Source: Gigaspora rosea
Lineage: Eukaryota; Glomeromycota; Glomeromycetes; Diversisporales; Gigasporaceae
DNA: 64,000 bases
Assembly: GCA_003550325.1 (NCBI GenBank)
Contig: QKWP01000350.1
Span: 1 to 64,000 of the forward strand
Direction: 5' to 3'
Shown here: positions 34,301 through 46,300 of the stretch, piece by piece
Position numbering within the stretch: position 1 is the first letter of the stretch
Layout of the letters: every line of letters begins with the position of its first letter
Notes under the pieces: model-generated
Database searches by the model: none
What the model saw: only the letters and a program-made list of their open reading frames with translations
What the model was told of the DNA's origin: nothing
Program-made: the position numbers and the translations under genes

Positions 34301-35370
34301 AAGACCCAAACTTCTTAAACGCTCTTCGTCAAATTAATATAATCATCATTGATGAAATCTCAATGGTGTCAGGCCAACTTCTTACCTATGTTTCTGAACT
34401 ATTCGAATCATTGCATCTAAACAATTACCCATTCGGAGGCATTAACGTTATTTTAGTTGGTGACTTGGCACAACTACCCCCGGTTCATGGCTCTCCTGTC
34501 TATCAATCACCATTATGGAATCTCTTTTACCCGTTATTTCTTCGCGAACCTCAAAGACAAATTGAAGATCTACTATTTTACAACCTTCTACAAAAAATTA
34601 GATTAGGCGATATTAGTGATCAAATATGGCACACGTTGCTTCAAAAACAAAATGAGACTATTGACTCCGATTTATATACAAATCTAAACACAACACACAT
34701 CGTAGGATATAGAAAAAATGCTGATACAATCAATAGATTAATATTAACGATGATCCCTACCCAAGAAAACAAATTTACAATATCCAATTGCATTGATACA
34801 ATCAATGGTCAAATCTGCAGTGATGATTCAAGACAACACGATTTTAAGAACAAAACTAATCTACCTAAAACGATCAGAATTCAACCCGGAGCGAGAGTTA
34901 TGTTTCTAAATAATTCACAAAGTCAACACCGAATAGCCAACGGTACTATAGGCATCATAACAGATCTTGATCTAAATACAAATATTATATATGTCAGTTT
35001 CTGCGTTGAAGGTGCCATAGTAAATGTTTCGTTTACCAAAATTACTACCAATTTTGAAATTGATAGTCTACCTGCAAGCCGTACTCAATATCCCATACAA
35101 AACGCATTTGCATTAACAGTTCACAAAACCCAAGGCCTAACCCTTCCTGATGTATCGCGAAACTTAGATAATCAAATATTCGAATCTGGTCAGGCTTACG
35201 TTGCACTGAGTCGTTGCACTAAATGGACCAATATAAAAATACATTCATTAAATCGTTCCGCATTCATGACAAGCCCTTCTATGATCAAAGAATATGATCG
35301 ATTAGAACTTATCGCTCTTGATCCACTACCGTTAAATAACATACCGTATCACAATTCTATATCAACATAA
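31314..35370 (+). pseudogene. Helitron Rep-helicase protein, one frameshift
   Basis: ATG at 31314 (MSFHVHRVLDIEPIEYTSDE). The N-terminal region has a Cys motif (CVPCSVCSKLMYPKKSMW, CASCK). The helitron-like N domain begins near residue 440 (LNTMIHELGLPTIFVTLSIA), with a rolling-circle motif AAYLHGVYW and the two-tyrosine motif RYITKYISK. The PIF1-type helicase has Walker A GSAGTGKS, APTGIAAQNINGMTIHSAL, Walker B IIIDEISMVSG, GDLAQLPPV, and C-terminal ALTVHKTQGLTLPDV and YVALSRCTKW. The protein is split once, in an 11-base T run at 34100-34110 just before Walker A; the two frames (940 and ~420 codons) are otherwise uninterrupted. This could be a recent inactivation or a homopolymer sequencing error. 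Confidence 0.9.
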
Positions 35371-36651
35371 ACTATATTCGTTCCCTACCCAAAATATCCT
35401 AAATTACCTCTACTTTTTACCAACACATTATTCTTTTTCCTTATCTTTTTCGCTTAATTTCATTCATTAATGTCAAACATATTTATCGCTATTGCCGTTC
35501 AAAATATAAAATAAACCAACTACACGCCCTAGTAAAACAACAAAATCCAAGCATATCAATTATATCCACTATCAACCGTTTAAAAAAGTCAAAATACGAA
35601 TAAAATAATAACTTACAAAATTATCTTCGCATTCCGTTCTAGCGTATTATCAAAAATAAAAATTTATTCTCATTTTACAATAAGAACAAATCAATGTAAA
35701 CATCGCAACATACCAAAGAATAAAACTACAAAAAAATAAAACCAATTCTTTTTAAATTATATTTACACCATTATATACATTCTTACTCGCTAGCATAAAA
35801 TTCATACTTATCACTAACCAATACCAATTTACAATATATATTGAATTTCTACATATAATTATAACTAGGAAAACGAAATCCGTTGGGTTCCGGAACGCCG
35901 CTTCGTATTAGCAAACAAATTTTCAAAGCTGCATCGTAAATCTACTAATTTACAATATGTTAATGAAAATTTTTTTAGTGTAATGTATAACTATTATATA
36001 CTTATCTGTATGCTCTAAAAATATAAAAGCTACTAATTTCCGTAATATAAGTGTTTCAGGACGATTTAGCACGTGAATTACGTTAATATAATGTAATTAT
36101 ATCATAATAATTAGTGATGTATTGTTCTCTCATATAATTAAATCACAAACATTTAAGCAATTGATTCTCATTAGATCTTAGTTTTTAAAGCAACTTGTAA
36201 GCTAGCTATAAGAAAATACATATATCTTTTAAAGAGACCAATACCTCCAATATTGTTTTATTACTGCTAAAGATCATATAACTATAAGCTATTGCGAAAA
36301 AATATGAATAATCAATTAGGTCGAAATTGCATGTAGAAGTTAAATTAAATACGCTATAGAAGTTAAATTTTATACGTCATCATACATTACGTACTGTACA
36401 TTTAAAAACAATAATTTTGCTCGATTATCAAATTGGACTTATAAAATCTATACACACTTGTAACAGACGTTGAAGCCCAAAAATTTCTTACCTATTGACT
36501 GGACTTAAGATCCTCCACTCTGCTCCATAAATTACACATGTATTTCTACATCAGATTATAATTACACATGTATTTCTTCTACATATAATTATAATTACAC
36601 GATTACATACGCTTGTCACATGTTATATCCACTAACATTTAAAAACCGCAA

Positions 36652-36691
36652 GCGGGCGACGAAGTCGCCCGCCACATCTAACATTGCTAGT
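36652..36691 (+). other. Helitron 3' terminal hairpin and CTAGT
   Basis: Stem GCGGGCGAC / GTCGCCCGC with loop GAA, then CACATCTAACATTG, then CTAGT. This GC-rich hairpin is conspicuous in AT-rich surroundings and serves as the rolling-circle termination signal in known Helitrons. Confidence 0.85.
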
Positions 36692-36894
36692 TTTAATAAT
36701 AAAATGCCACAAAAAAAGTGTCAGCTGTTGCATAGGACCTGAACTATAAAATATTTTACATTGTATATGAGCGTATTCTTTTATATATTTTTATTAATAA
36801 TTAAAGTTAAAATTTTTTAAAAAAAAATAATAATAAGCAAATTAGTGTCGCAATTGATGTTAAACTAAGAACGAACGATTGCATTAATTTTTCT

Positions 36895-37020
36895 GATGGT
36901 CATTTCTCCGACGTCACATATAGTGATAATTTATTAATAAGATATATCTGCAATAGTAAAATGCTGACCCTAACTCTATCAGATGCCTGGTATCATCGGG
37001 AAAATGTGCAACAACGAGAA
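36895..37020. mobile_element. Diverged copy of the MITE family found in the Sel1 exon at 7874
   Basis: The order CGACGTCACATA, GTGATAATTTATTAATAAG, AAAATGCTGACCCTAACTCT, then ATCGGGAAAATGTG parallels the 7874-8050 element (CGACATCACACA, GTGACAATTTGCTAAAAATA, AAAATGCTAACCCTAACCCT, GTCGGGAAAAT). It is shorter and degraded at the ends. Confidence 0.55.
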
Positions 37021-37599
37021 CGAACCTATTTTAATAAATCTAAAAATTTCTGGATACGATTTTTCTTAGGTTTTTTTTTTTTAGAATTAGATTATGATTT
37101 AAGGATAGAATTGCTCATAAAAAAGCATATTTAGAGTTTAATAGATTTAATTGATTTAAATAGGACCCTAAATCTAAGTATCAGCTGCGATAATTCGATA
37201 AGAAGAAAAAGAAGATAAATTAACCAGTATAAAATTGGCGTGATCTATAGACATTTCTTTTCAATTTTATTTAAACCCTTTGCAGCTGTTTTTTTTGTCT
37301 ATGAATAGTCCAAGTGCAATGATTTTATTTAAAGTACTGCCTAGAAATTGATGAGTTTCGAGCATTGGTTAGTCACAAATTTTAAATTTTGAGTACCGGT
37401 GACCGATATTCGAATGATCATTGAGTTTTAAAATCACATAAAAAAATTTAACGTAACAATAAATTTATCAGCTGTATTATTATCATTTTATTATTTAAGA
37501 TACAATTTACATGACTGGTAATTCGCTGATTTACATTATAATTAATAGCTATACGTTAATCCTAGATATTAGGAATAATAAATCAATTGTCCTTGTTAT

Positions 37600-37696
37600 A
37601 GATGCTGGTGAAATTAATTTCACCAATTTCACCAATTCAACATTTTCACCAATAATGGTGAAATTATTTCACGCTTCAATTTTATTCGCCAGCATC
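37600..37696. mobile_element. Small MITE
   Basis: GATGCTGGTGAAATTAATTT at the left is inverted as GCGTGAAATAATTT..GCCAGCATC-like sequence at the right (GATGCTGGCGAATAAAATTG on the minus strand), with TA-type flanks. Internal TTTCACCAA repeats are present. Confidence 0.6.
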
Positions 37697-40600
37697 TTAG
37701 ACTTCATAGAAATATCATTCTGCCAAACAATTTTGGCTTTAACAATACTCTTTTCAGCTTATTTCATGAATTGCAAAAAACTTTCGGGCTTGTTGATAAT
37801 ACGGGATTCTCAAAAACAGAAATTAGAATGTATATAAAAGAATCTCAAATTTAAATCACAGAATATGAGAATGCGGTCGAATAGATTCTTTTATTATGAC
37901 TAGAAACTCGATAATTAACATTTATTTGGCCACACTTTTTTACGGTCACGAGATAAACTCGAAGACCAACAACAAATCCATTCGCTAAGAACTTTGATAA
38001 TCTAAGATATTGATAGTACCAAAAATAAATAAAAAATAAATATATATTATAAAATTCGTTATGAAACCTTTTTAATTGCTAAACCGAATACATAATGTAT
38101 ATAATTTAAAAATCACAATAACGCATACTTTTATGATAACGGCCTTCCCATTCATGAAACATAATATTACTGGGTTTAATATTCTGAATCATTTGTTTAG
38201 ATGCTTTGGATCAATAACTGGATCTGTATAACATGAGCAAGATAAATCGGGGAGGACGCGTTTATATATTGGATTCCTTTTATATAAGACTAATTTTTCA
38301 CCTGTAGTTATATATATGCAAAGTAGAAATAAATAATATTAATGATTACATACACATAAAGTACTTATAATAAAGCATAGAAATAGTGTCATTAATTAAA
38401 GGATCTTGAATTGAATCACGAGAAATTTATAAGACCGATAGCATAGATGACAATATAATTGAAATATGATTGAAATATGATTGAAATATGTACACGTATC
38501 TTTGGAATGGTCTGTCAACTAAGTCAATCAAAATTATATATGGTATGAGATAAAATAATTAGAACAAAAAATTTGGGTTTCATATATAATGTGAAAAATG
38601 GCTCTGTAACTTTGTTAAATGGGATAAAAAAGAGTCAATTGACGTTAAAAAAAATTTTTTTGCTAAAAAAGAAGATTGTAATCTGTGCATCTAAAAAAAA
38701 GTACACTAATTATATATATACATGTTACTCAATAAAAAATTGCCATAAGCTCAAATTTTAGTGACCACATATAGTTTTGATTTACTTAGTTGACAAACTA
38801 CCCCAACGTGTCTTCCTCAATGTGATTAACTTATGATCGTGTTGATCGCAATTGATGGTTGAGCAATCTCTTTATTATTTTTATGTAGCGATTATTGTTT
38901 TTACAAATCGAAAGAAAATGATGGATCAGTGAAAGAATAAAACAATCTACGACATTTCCAATTTTGTTTCTTATTTATTAGACCAACAGAACACAAAAAC
39001 GTGCCTTTTTTTATTTGCGGCGAAGATTTTTTAGCACAAGTAATAAGTTAATAATTCATCGACATTGGTAATGATTTCGAAAATCTATAACGATATTGAT
39101 AATGTAAAAAAAATGAAGTACTTGAACTTTATTTTTTTAATCATTCAATGAAAATTTTCGACCAATAAGCGCAATTTTATGATAAAAAAAAGGACTATCT
39201 CTTGTTGATTGGAATTATAAATGCATTTGATCGGTTAAACAAATTTTCGCTAATAAAATTTTTCTTTCTGACGAATTAAACTTTAATTACGTGTTTTATC
39301 CATTCCAATAAAATATTTCGGGAAATAAATTTTTAGCGGAAAATATTTTAAATTAGTCAAGCAAGTTAATAATTAAGATAAATATGCGTAGTTTTATAAA
39401 GCTTATTACGTAAATATGACATTTTTATTAGTAAAAAATATTGAAATGCGCTTGTCATTTAAATCAACAAACGTTTTACAATAAACATCCTTTTTTTTAT
39501 ACCTACAATCAATTGAATTTTCAAAGAGATCGCACAAGCATTATCATAATCAGCAACGAATTACGGTATTATTTTACTTCTCGTACTAAATGTTTTTATA
39601 ATCAATAAAAAAAAAACAATAGTGTTCTCAAAAATTAATAGCCGATATTAATCATCACTTATCTTTTACTAATATGGCAACAATTTCAACTATTCCTGTC
39701 AATAATCTTTTCATTCAGTACAGCAATCCAACATCAATGAGTACCTAATTTAGTACAGATTATAATTGAAGTCTGTAAATGGAACAACAAGAACTGCTGA
39801 TGTTGATGCTTCGGAAGAATATTTTTGAAGATCCGTAGCATTTGTTTTTTGTTTATTGGCACTTTGTATTTTTATTTTCGTTTTTTTTTTTTTTTTTTTT
39901 TTTNGTTTTTTTTTTTTTTTTCTTTTTTAATTTTTCAGTTTTTTTATTTTTGACGATGATATTCAATAAATAATAGAGGAAACGCTCAAATATTGACTTC
40001 AATTTTATTTTGATTGATTCGAATAAATGAACACTATTACGATCACTAATTAATCTCATCGATGATGTAGCTTGAGAATATTTCAATTGCGTCATAAATT
40101 GCATATTCGAATTCTAAATAAAATTTTATATACGGTAAATATAATTATCATTGAGCAATATTGCGATCACTTGCTAATCACATTGAGAATGACGCTTGAG
40201 AGCACCCTTAACCACGATTTTGATGTTATAAATTTAGTGATCACAGCTGCACATTGTGATTAATCAATCACGTAGTTGCATTTTTAACCAAAGGTTCAAT
40301 ATAAACTATAGATGCAGAAATTAGATGACTCATTGTTGTGTCAAAAAGATAAGCAACATATTGTAACTAATATTAGACATGATCCAGAGTGTGACAAACA
40401 ACAATAAAGAATATTCTAATTGACTCGGTTAACTATTGTTAAGTCATATAAGATGATAAATAGAAAATTTGCTTTTAAGGCGAATCTCTAATCTTATTGA
40501 TGTTGATTAAAAATTATTGAATTAATGCAATAAAATAAATAGATTACAATTTATTTGCATTCAAGAACTTTGAATTTGAAAATTTTGATCTTACTACATG

Positions 40601-41149
40601 AAATATACAAAGAAGAAGCTTTATCACTTTCAAGAAACATGAACAATTTGATGTAAACACGTTTGACTATTAAACATTTGATGCGAACACGTTGACTAAT
40701 AAACATTATTTTGTCATTTTACAATGTAGTGTGCGTTTTAAATAAATGAGTTTTTTTTTATTTAAGAATTTCATTATATGTATTATATAATAAAGAACCA
40801 TAGTTCGTTCTATTAGTAAAAATTTTAAAACATCAAATTTTATCGAGGTTACGAGTTGTGATTTTTTAACTCGTCTGTCACAAAACTATGGGATTTTAGC
40901 CCTTGACAATTTTTATCAAATTCAAAATAAATTTTCGTTGGACATGGCCCAAATGCCAACACAATCCGAAATAATTATTAAATTATTTAAGCAGGATTTA
41001 TCCTGTTTTATAATAACTACAATAATTTTTAACAACAAAGCTATGTTTTTTTTTTTTTTTGAAAAGGACAACGATCATATGAAATAAAAAATTTTCTATG
41101 ATTAACATCCCATATGTTGAGAAGCGTTACGCTACATATTAGCAAATGC

Positions 41150-41177
41150 ATTTATATTGTACACATTGCGCAATGTA
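41150..41177. promoter_or_regulatory. Conserved palindromic promoter motif (copy 2)
   Basis: CATTTATATTGTACACATTG and CGCAATGTA repeat the string found 40-70 bp upstream of the Sel1-kinase start. The fold-back element at 41200-41755 separates it from the SPRY gene; without that insertion it would lie about 140 bp upstream of the ATG. Confidence 0.45.
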
Positions 41178-41199
41178 CCCCTTTTGACTCCTTTTGACA

Positions 41200-41755
41200 G
41201 ATTCCCCTTATGTCAAGAAAATGATTTACATCCGATGTAAAACGAAATTTTGATAATAATCCCCCTTTTTTGTTTATTTTAACATAGAAAAGCTCTCATT
41301 ATAGGTAAAATTTCATGATATGCATTTTTTACTTAGAAATCGGGGCTAGTTGTCATAGTAAAATTTTGTGCTATTACGGTTTCTTTTCTGGTTAGCAGGT
41401 TGTTTAGGTTACACGAAGATCCGAAGATCCTGCAATTTTTATTGGTTCCGACGGTGATCTGCAGTGATCTGCGGCTCGGAATTTTCTTGACATAAGGGTA
41501 CTCGTCGGAACCAATAAAAATTGCAGGATCTTCGGATCTTTGTGTAACCAAACAACCTGCTAACCAGCAAAGAAACCGTAATAGCACAAAATTTTACTAT
41601 GACAACCAGTCCCGATTTCTAAGTAAAAAATGCATATCATGAAAATTTACCTATAATGAGAGCTTTTCTATGTTAAAATAAAAAAAAAGGGGGGATTATT
41701 ATCAAAATTTCGTTTTACATCGGATGTAGATCATTTTCTTGACATAAGGGGAATC
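41200..41755. mobile_element. Fold-back element, ~250-bp near-perfect arms
   Basis: GATTCCCCTTATGTCAAGAA at 41200 is inverted as TTCTTGACATAAGGGGAATC ending at 41755. The arms stay nearly identical inward to CAGGATCTTCGGATC and GGTTCCGACG. The ~40-bp loop again contains TTTTCTTGACATAAGGGTA, a copy of the terminal motif. It lies in the promoter region of the SPRY gene. Confidence 0.9.
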
Positions 41756-41874
41756 CATATACTGACGTACAATACATAAAATAGTACATTGTGATCGATT
41801 ATAAATGCTTGTATGCACATACGTACAAAATCACTACCTCTGTCAGCTAAACTATTGCAAGAGAATTTAACTCT

Positions 41875-43313
41875 ATGGAGAATTTAGAATTACCAACTCC
41901 ATACAATAATATTGTTTTGCCGAATGCATGGGATATTGAAAATAAATCATTTATTAACATAGATTCAAGTGGGCTTAAAGTGAGTTATACAGGTAAATAA
42001 ATAATGAACACACATTGAAGATTAACATCTCGAATTGTTGTGCGTAAATAATTCAACTAATCTATCAAAAAAAAAAAAACTTAAAGATCCTGATGAAAAT
42101 AAGGCTATTATAATTCGGGCAAACCATCCAATTCCTTTAGAGTGTGGGATATTTTACTTTGAAATTAAAATTAAAAATAAAGGAAAAAATGGGTATGTTA
42201 ATAATTATTTCATTTCATAATCAACTTTGTTCTTAAGATTTTAATGATATTTATTGATAGAATGATTGGAGTTGGATATTGTACAAAAAAAAATGATAAA
42301 GAGATAGGCGGTTCAAATATAAAAACAGATTATATATATAATATGCTCATGCCGGGTAATAGTAGATTTTATTCTATATTCTTTTTATTATGTCTTATTA
42401 TTATAGATTAACATCAATATTATATATAATATTGTAATATCCCTTAGGACAAGAAAATGGATTGTGGGGGTGTGGTTATCATGGTGATGACGGACATTCG
42501 TTTTGTTCTGGAAGTGGCGAGCCATATGGACCAACGTATACTGTTGGTGACATTATTGGTTGCTATTTAAACTTCCTAAAGAAGATAATATTTTATACTA
42601 AAAACGGTGTCAATTTAGGTAATTAAATTTCTTACACTACTTTAAAAATTAAGCTTTATACCTTACAAAGCAAAGTGAATAATATTCATAACATATTTTA
42701 AGGAATCGCGTGCCATCTTCCTGGTGATTTTAAAAATACTATATATCCATGTGTTGGATTTAAATCGCAGGGCGGGTCTGTAGAAGTAAATTTCGGCCAT
42801 GAAACGTTCAAATATTCAGGTAAATTTGTCTAAGGGGTCTAATCGGTTTAACTTATTTAGATATTAACCGTATTTATATATTTATTCAGCGATGACCAAT
42901 GAAGACATTAGTAAAATATCAAATAATAATATATTAACAAGGTTAAAAGATATATTTAGAAAAAAATCAAATAATATATTAATATTGAAAGATCAAGAAA
43001 AGGTTCATTTTATTATGGGCAAAAATGAAAATGTACTTGTTAATTTATCAGTTGAATTAACAAAATCATTAGAAAAAAAGCAAAATAGCCAAGGGCAAAT
43101 ATTTTTCCTTCTGGGCGAATATTATAAAGCACTCGAAGCTTTAACTAAACTACTAGAAATTGAACCAGATAATATAACAGCATTAAGATATCGAGGAGAA
43201 ATTTATTATGTAATGAAAAAATATAAAGAATCAATTGTCGATTTAATTAAATTATTAGAAATTAAGCCTGATGACGAATGGGCAAAAAGATCCATAAAAT
43301 TGGTTACAACAAT
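41875..43313 (+). CDS. SPRY-TPR half of a SPRY-TPR-kinase gene (six exons)
   Basis: Exons are 41875-41992, 42087-42192, 42261-42355, 42448-42618, 42703-42819 and 42890-43313. The reading frame is continuous across all joins. Residues ~40-200 form a SPRY domain: [96 protein letters not shown]. The last exon has a linker, then two TPR-like repeats ([24 protein letters not shown] and [29 protein letters not shown]). Both domains bind proteins. If read on, the frame stops at 43315-43317, but that TAA is inside a donor (ACAAT|GTAACG), as in the Sel1 exons of this window. I infer that it splices on into the array and the kinase at 52044. Confidence 0.8.
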
Positions 43314-46300
43314 GTAACGTAATGTGCATTTGTAAATTTTAGGTTTTAAATTTGTCAAAAGTAAATTCCAACTAATCCACAAATTTTTTTGTTACCTTTA
43401 TAGTCTGTAAGTTCTTAACATATTTTTTACAGTAAATCACGTACAAATAAATGCATTAACGAACGTTAATTCTAACTAATTCATATATTTTTTTTGTCGA
43501 CTTTATAGTTTGTAAGTTCTTTACATATTTTTTTTTTACAGTAAATCACATACAAATAAATGCATTAACAAACGTTAATTCTAACTAATCCACATATTTT
43601 ATCACTACAGCGAGTAAGTTCTTTACGTATTTTTTTTTTACAGTAAATCATGTACAAATAAATGCATTACAAACAATAATTCTAACTAATCCACATATTT
43701 TGTCACTACAGCAAGTAAGTTCTCTTTATATAATTTTTTTTGTTACAGTAAGTCACATACAAATAAATGCATTAATGAATGTTTATTCTAACTAATCCAC
43801 ATATTTTTTTGTCACTTTATAGTTTGTAAGTTCTTTACATATTTTTTTTACAGTAAATCATGTACAAATATATGCATTAACGAAAGTTAATTCTAACTAA
43901 TCCCATATTTTATCACTACAGAAAGTAAGTTCTTTACACATTTTTTTTACAGTAAATCACATACAAATAAATACATTAATGAATGTTAATTCTAACTAAT
44001 CTACATCTTTTGTCACTATAGCGAGTAAGTTATTTAGATATTTTTTTTTACAGTAAATCATGTACAAATAAATGCATTAATGAACATTAATTCTAACTAA
44101 TCCACATATTTTTTTTGTCACCTTTATAGTCGGTAAGTTCTTTACATATTTTTTATTTTTTTTACAGCAAATCATGTACAAATAAATGTATAACAAACAT
44201 TAATTCTAACTAATCCATATATTTTGTCACTACAGAAAGTAAGTTCTTTATATATTTTTTAGTAAATCATGTACAAATAAATGCATTAATGAGCATTAAT
44301 TCTAACTAATCCACAAATTTTTTTTTTACCTTTATAGTAGGTAAGTTCTTTACATATTTTTTAGTAAATTATATACAAATAAATGCATTAACGACTGTTA
44401 ATCTAACTAATTCACATATTTTTTTTTGCCTTCATAGTCAGTAAGTTCTTTACATATTTTTTTTTATTATGTACGAATAAATGCATTAACAAACAATAAT
44501 TCTAACTAATCCACATACAGCGAGTGAGTTCTTAACATATTTTTTACAGTAAATCATGTACAAATAAATGCATTAACAAACGTTAATTCTAACTAATCCA
44601 CATATTTTTTTACCTTTATAGTTTGTAAGCTCTTTACATTTTTTTTTTACATTAATCACAAACAAATAAATGCATTAACAGACATTAATTCTAACTAATC
44701 CACATATTTTGTCACTACAGAATGTAAGTTCTTTATATTTTTTTTTTTACAGTAAATCATGTACAAATAAATGCATTAACGAGCATTAATTCTAACTAAT
44801 CTACATTTTTTTTGTTGCCTTTATAGTCGGTAAGTTCTTTACATATTCTTTTTACAATAAATCATATACAAATAAATGCATCAACAAATGTTAATTCTAA
44901 CTAAATTCACATATTTTATCAATACAGAAAGTAAGTTCTTTACATATTTTTTTTTCAGTAATTCATGTATAAATAAATGCATTAACAAACATTAATTCTA
45001 ACTAATCCACATATTTTATTACTACAGCAAGTAAGTTCTTTACTTATTTTTTTTACAGTAAATCACATACAAATAAATGCATTAATAAATGTTAATTCAA
45101 CTAATCCACATATTTTGTTACTACAGAAAGTAAGTTCTTTACATATTTTTACAGTAAATCATGTACAAATAAATATATTAATGAACATTAATTCTAACTA
45201 ATCTACATTTTTTTATTGCCTTTATAGTTTGTAAGTTCTTTACATTTTTTTTACAGTAAATCACAAACAAATAAATGCATTAACGAACTTTAATTCTAAC
45301 TAATCCATATATTTTTCTAACTAATCAACATATTTATTTTGGTCGCCTTTATAGTTAGTAAGTTCTTTACATTTTTTTTACAGTAAATCACATACAAATA
45401 AATGCATTAATGAACGTTAATTCTAACTAATCACATATTTTTTTACTATAGCAAGTAAGTTCTTTACATATTTTTTACAGTAAATCATGTACAAATAAAT
45501 GCATTAACGAATGTTAATTCTAACTAATCCATATATTTTGTCACTACAGAACGTAAATTCTTTACATTATTTTTTAGTAAATCACATACAAATAAATGCA
45601 TTAACAAAAGTTAATTCTAACTAATCCACATATTTTGTCACTATAGCGAGTAAGTTCTTTACATTGTTTTTTACAGTAAATCATATACAAATAAATGCAT
45701 TAATGAACATTAATTCTAACTAATCCACATATTTTTTCACTATAGTAAGTAAGTTCTATACATATTTTTTAGTAAATCACATACAAATAAATGCATTAAC
45801 AAATATTAATTCTAACTGATCCATATATTTTTTTTGTCACCTTTATAGTTTGTTGTAAGTTCTTTATATATATTTTTTTACAGTAAATCATATACAAATA
45901 AATGCATTAACAAACATTAATTCTAACTAATCAACATATTGTGTCACTACAGTAAGTAAGTTTATGTAATTTTTTTTATAGTAAATTACGTACAAATAAA
46001 TATATTTAACAAATGTTAATTCTAACTAATCCATATATTTTATCACTACAGCTCGTAAGTTCTTTACGTATTTTTTTTACAGTAAATCATGTACAAATAA
46101 ATGCATTAACGAACATTAATTCTAACTAATCAATATATTTTGTCACTACAGTGAATAAGTTCTTTACGTATTTTTTTTTTACAGTAAATCATGTATAAAT
46201 AAATGTATTAACAAATGTTAATTCTAACTAATCCATATATTTTTTGTCACCTTTATAGTTTGTAAGTTCTTTACATATTTTTTTTTTTACAGTAAATCAC

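Larger units (their letters stand above)
31314..36691 (+). mobile_element. Helitron rolling-circle transposon (5' end not fixed)
   Basis: The RepHel coding region (31314-35370) is followed by ~1.3 kb of AT-rich sequence. A canonical Helitron 3' terminus then appears: a 9-bp stem with 3-nt loop (GCGGGCGAC-GAA-GTCGCCCGC, 36652-36672), a 14-nt spacer and CTAGT at 36687-36691, followed by host T. This matches the known hairpin plus CTRRT end. The start given is the first codon, not the true 5' end. Confidence 0.8.
36692..41149. other. Long intergenic stretch; MITEs and simple repeats only
   Basis: I see no gene. It holds MITE-like sequences at 36895-37020 and 37600-37696, a 12-bp tandem (TTGAAATATGAT) at 38456-38492, a T-run of about 45 bases with one undetermined base at 39904, and a short tandem with AACACGTTTGACTA/TAAACATT near 40650-40710. 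Confidence 0.5.

Noticed and set aside
39853-40104. Poly-lysine minus-strand ORF
   Set aside because: It is the translation of a ~45-base T tract containing an undetermined base.
43315-43317. TAA as the true end of the SPRY-TPR protein
   Set aside because: Possible in unspliced RNA, but the TAA is within a donor, the first repeat unit starts exactly there, and phase matches the kinase exon. I prefer splicing, and keep termination as an alternative.
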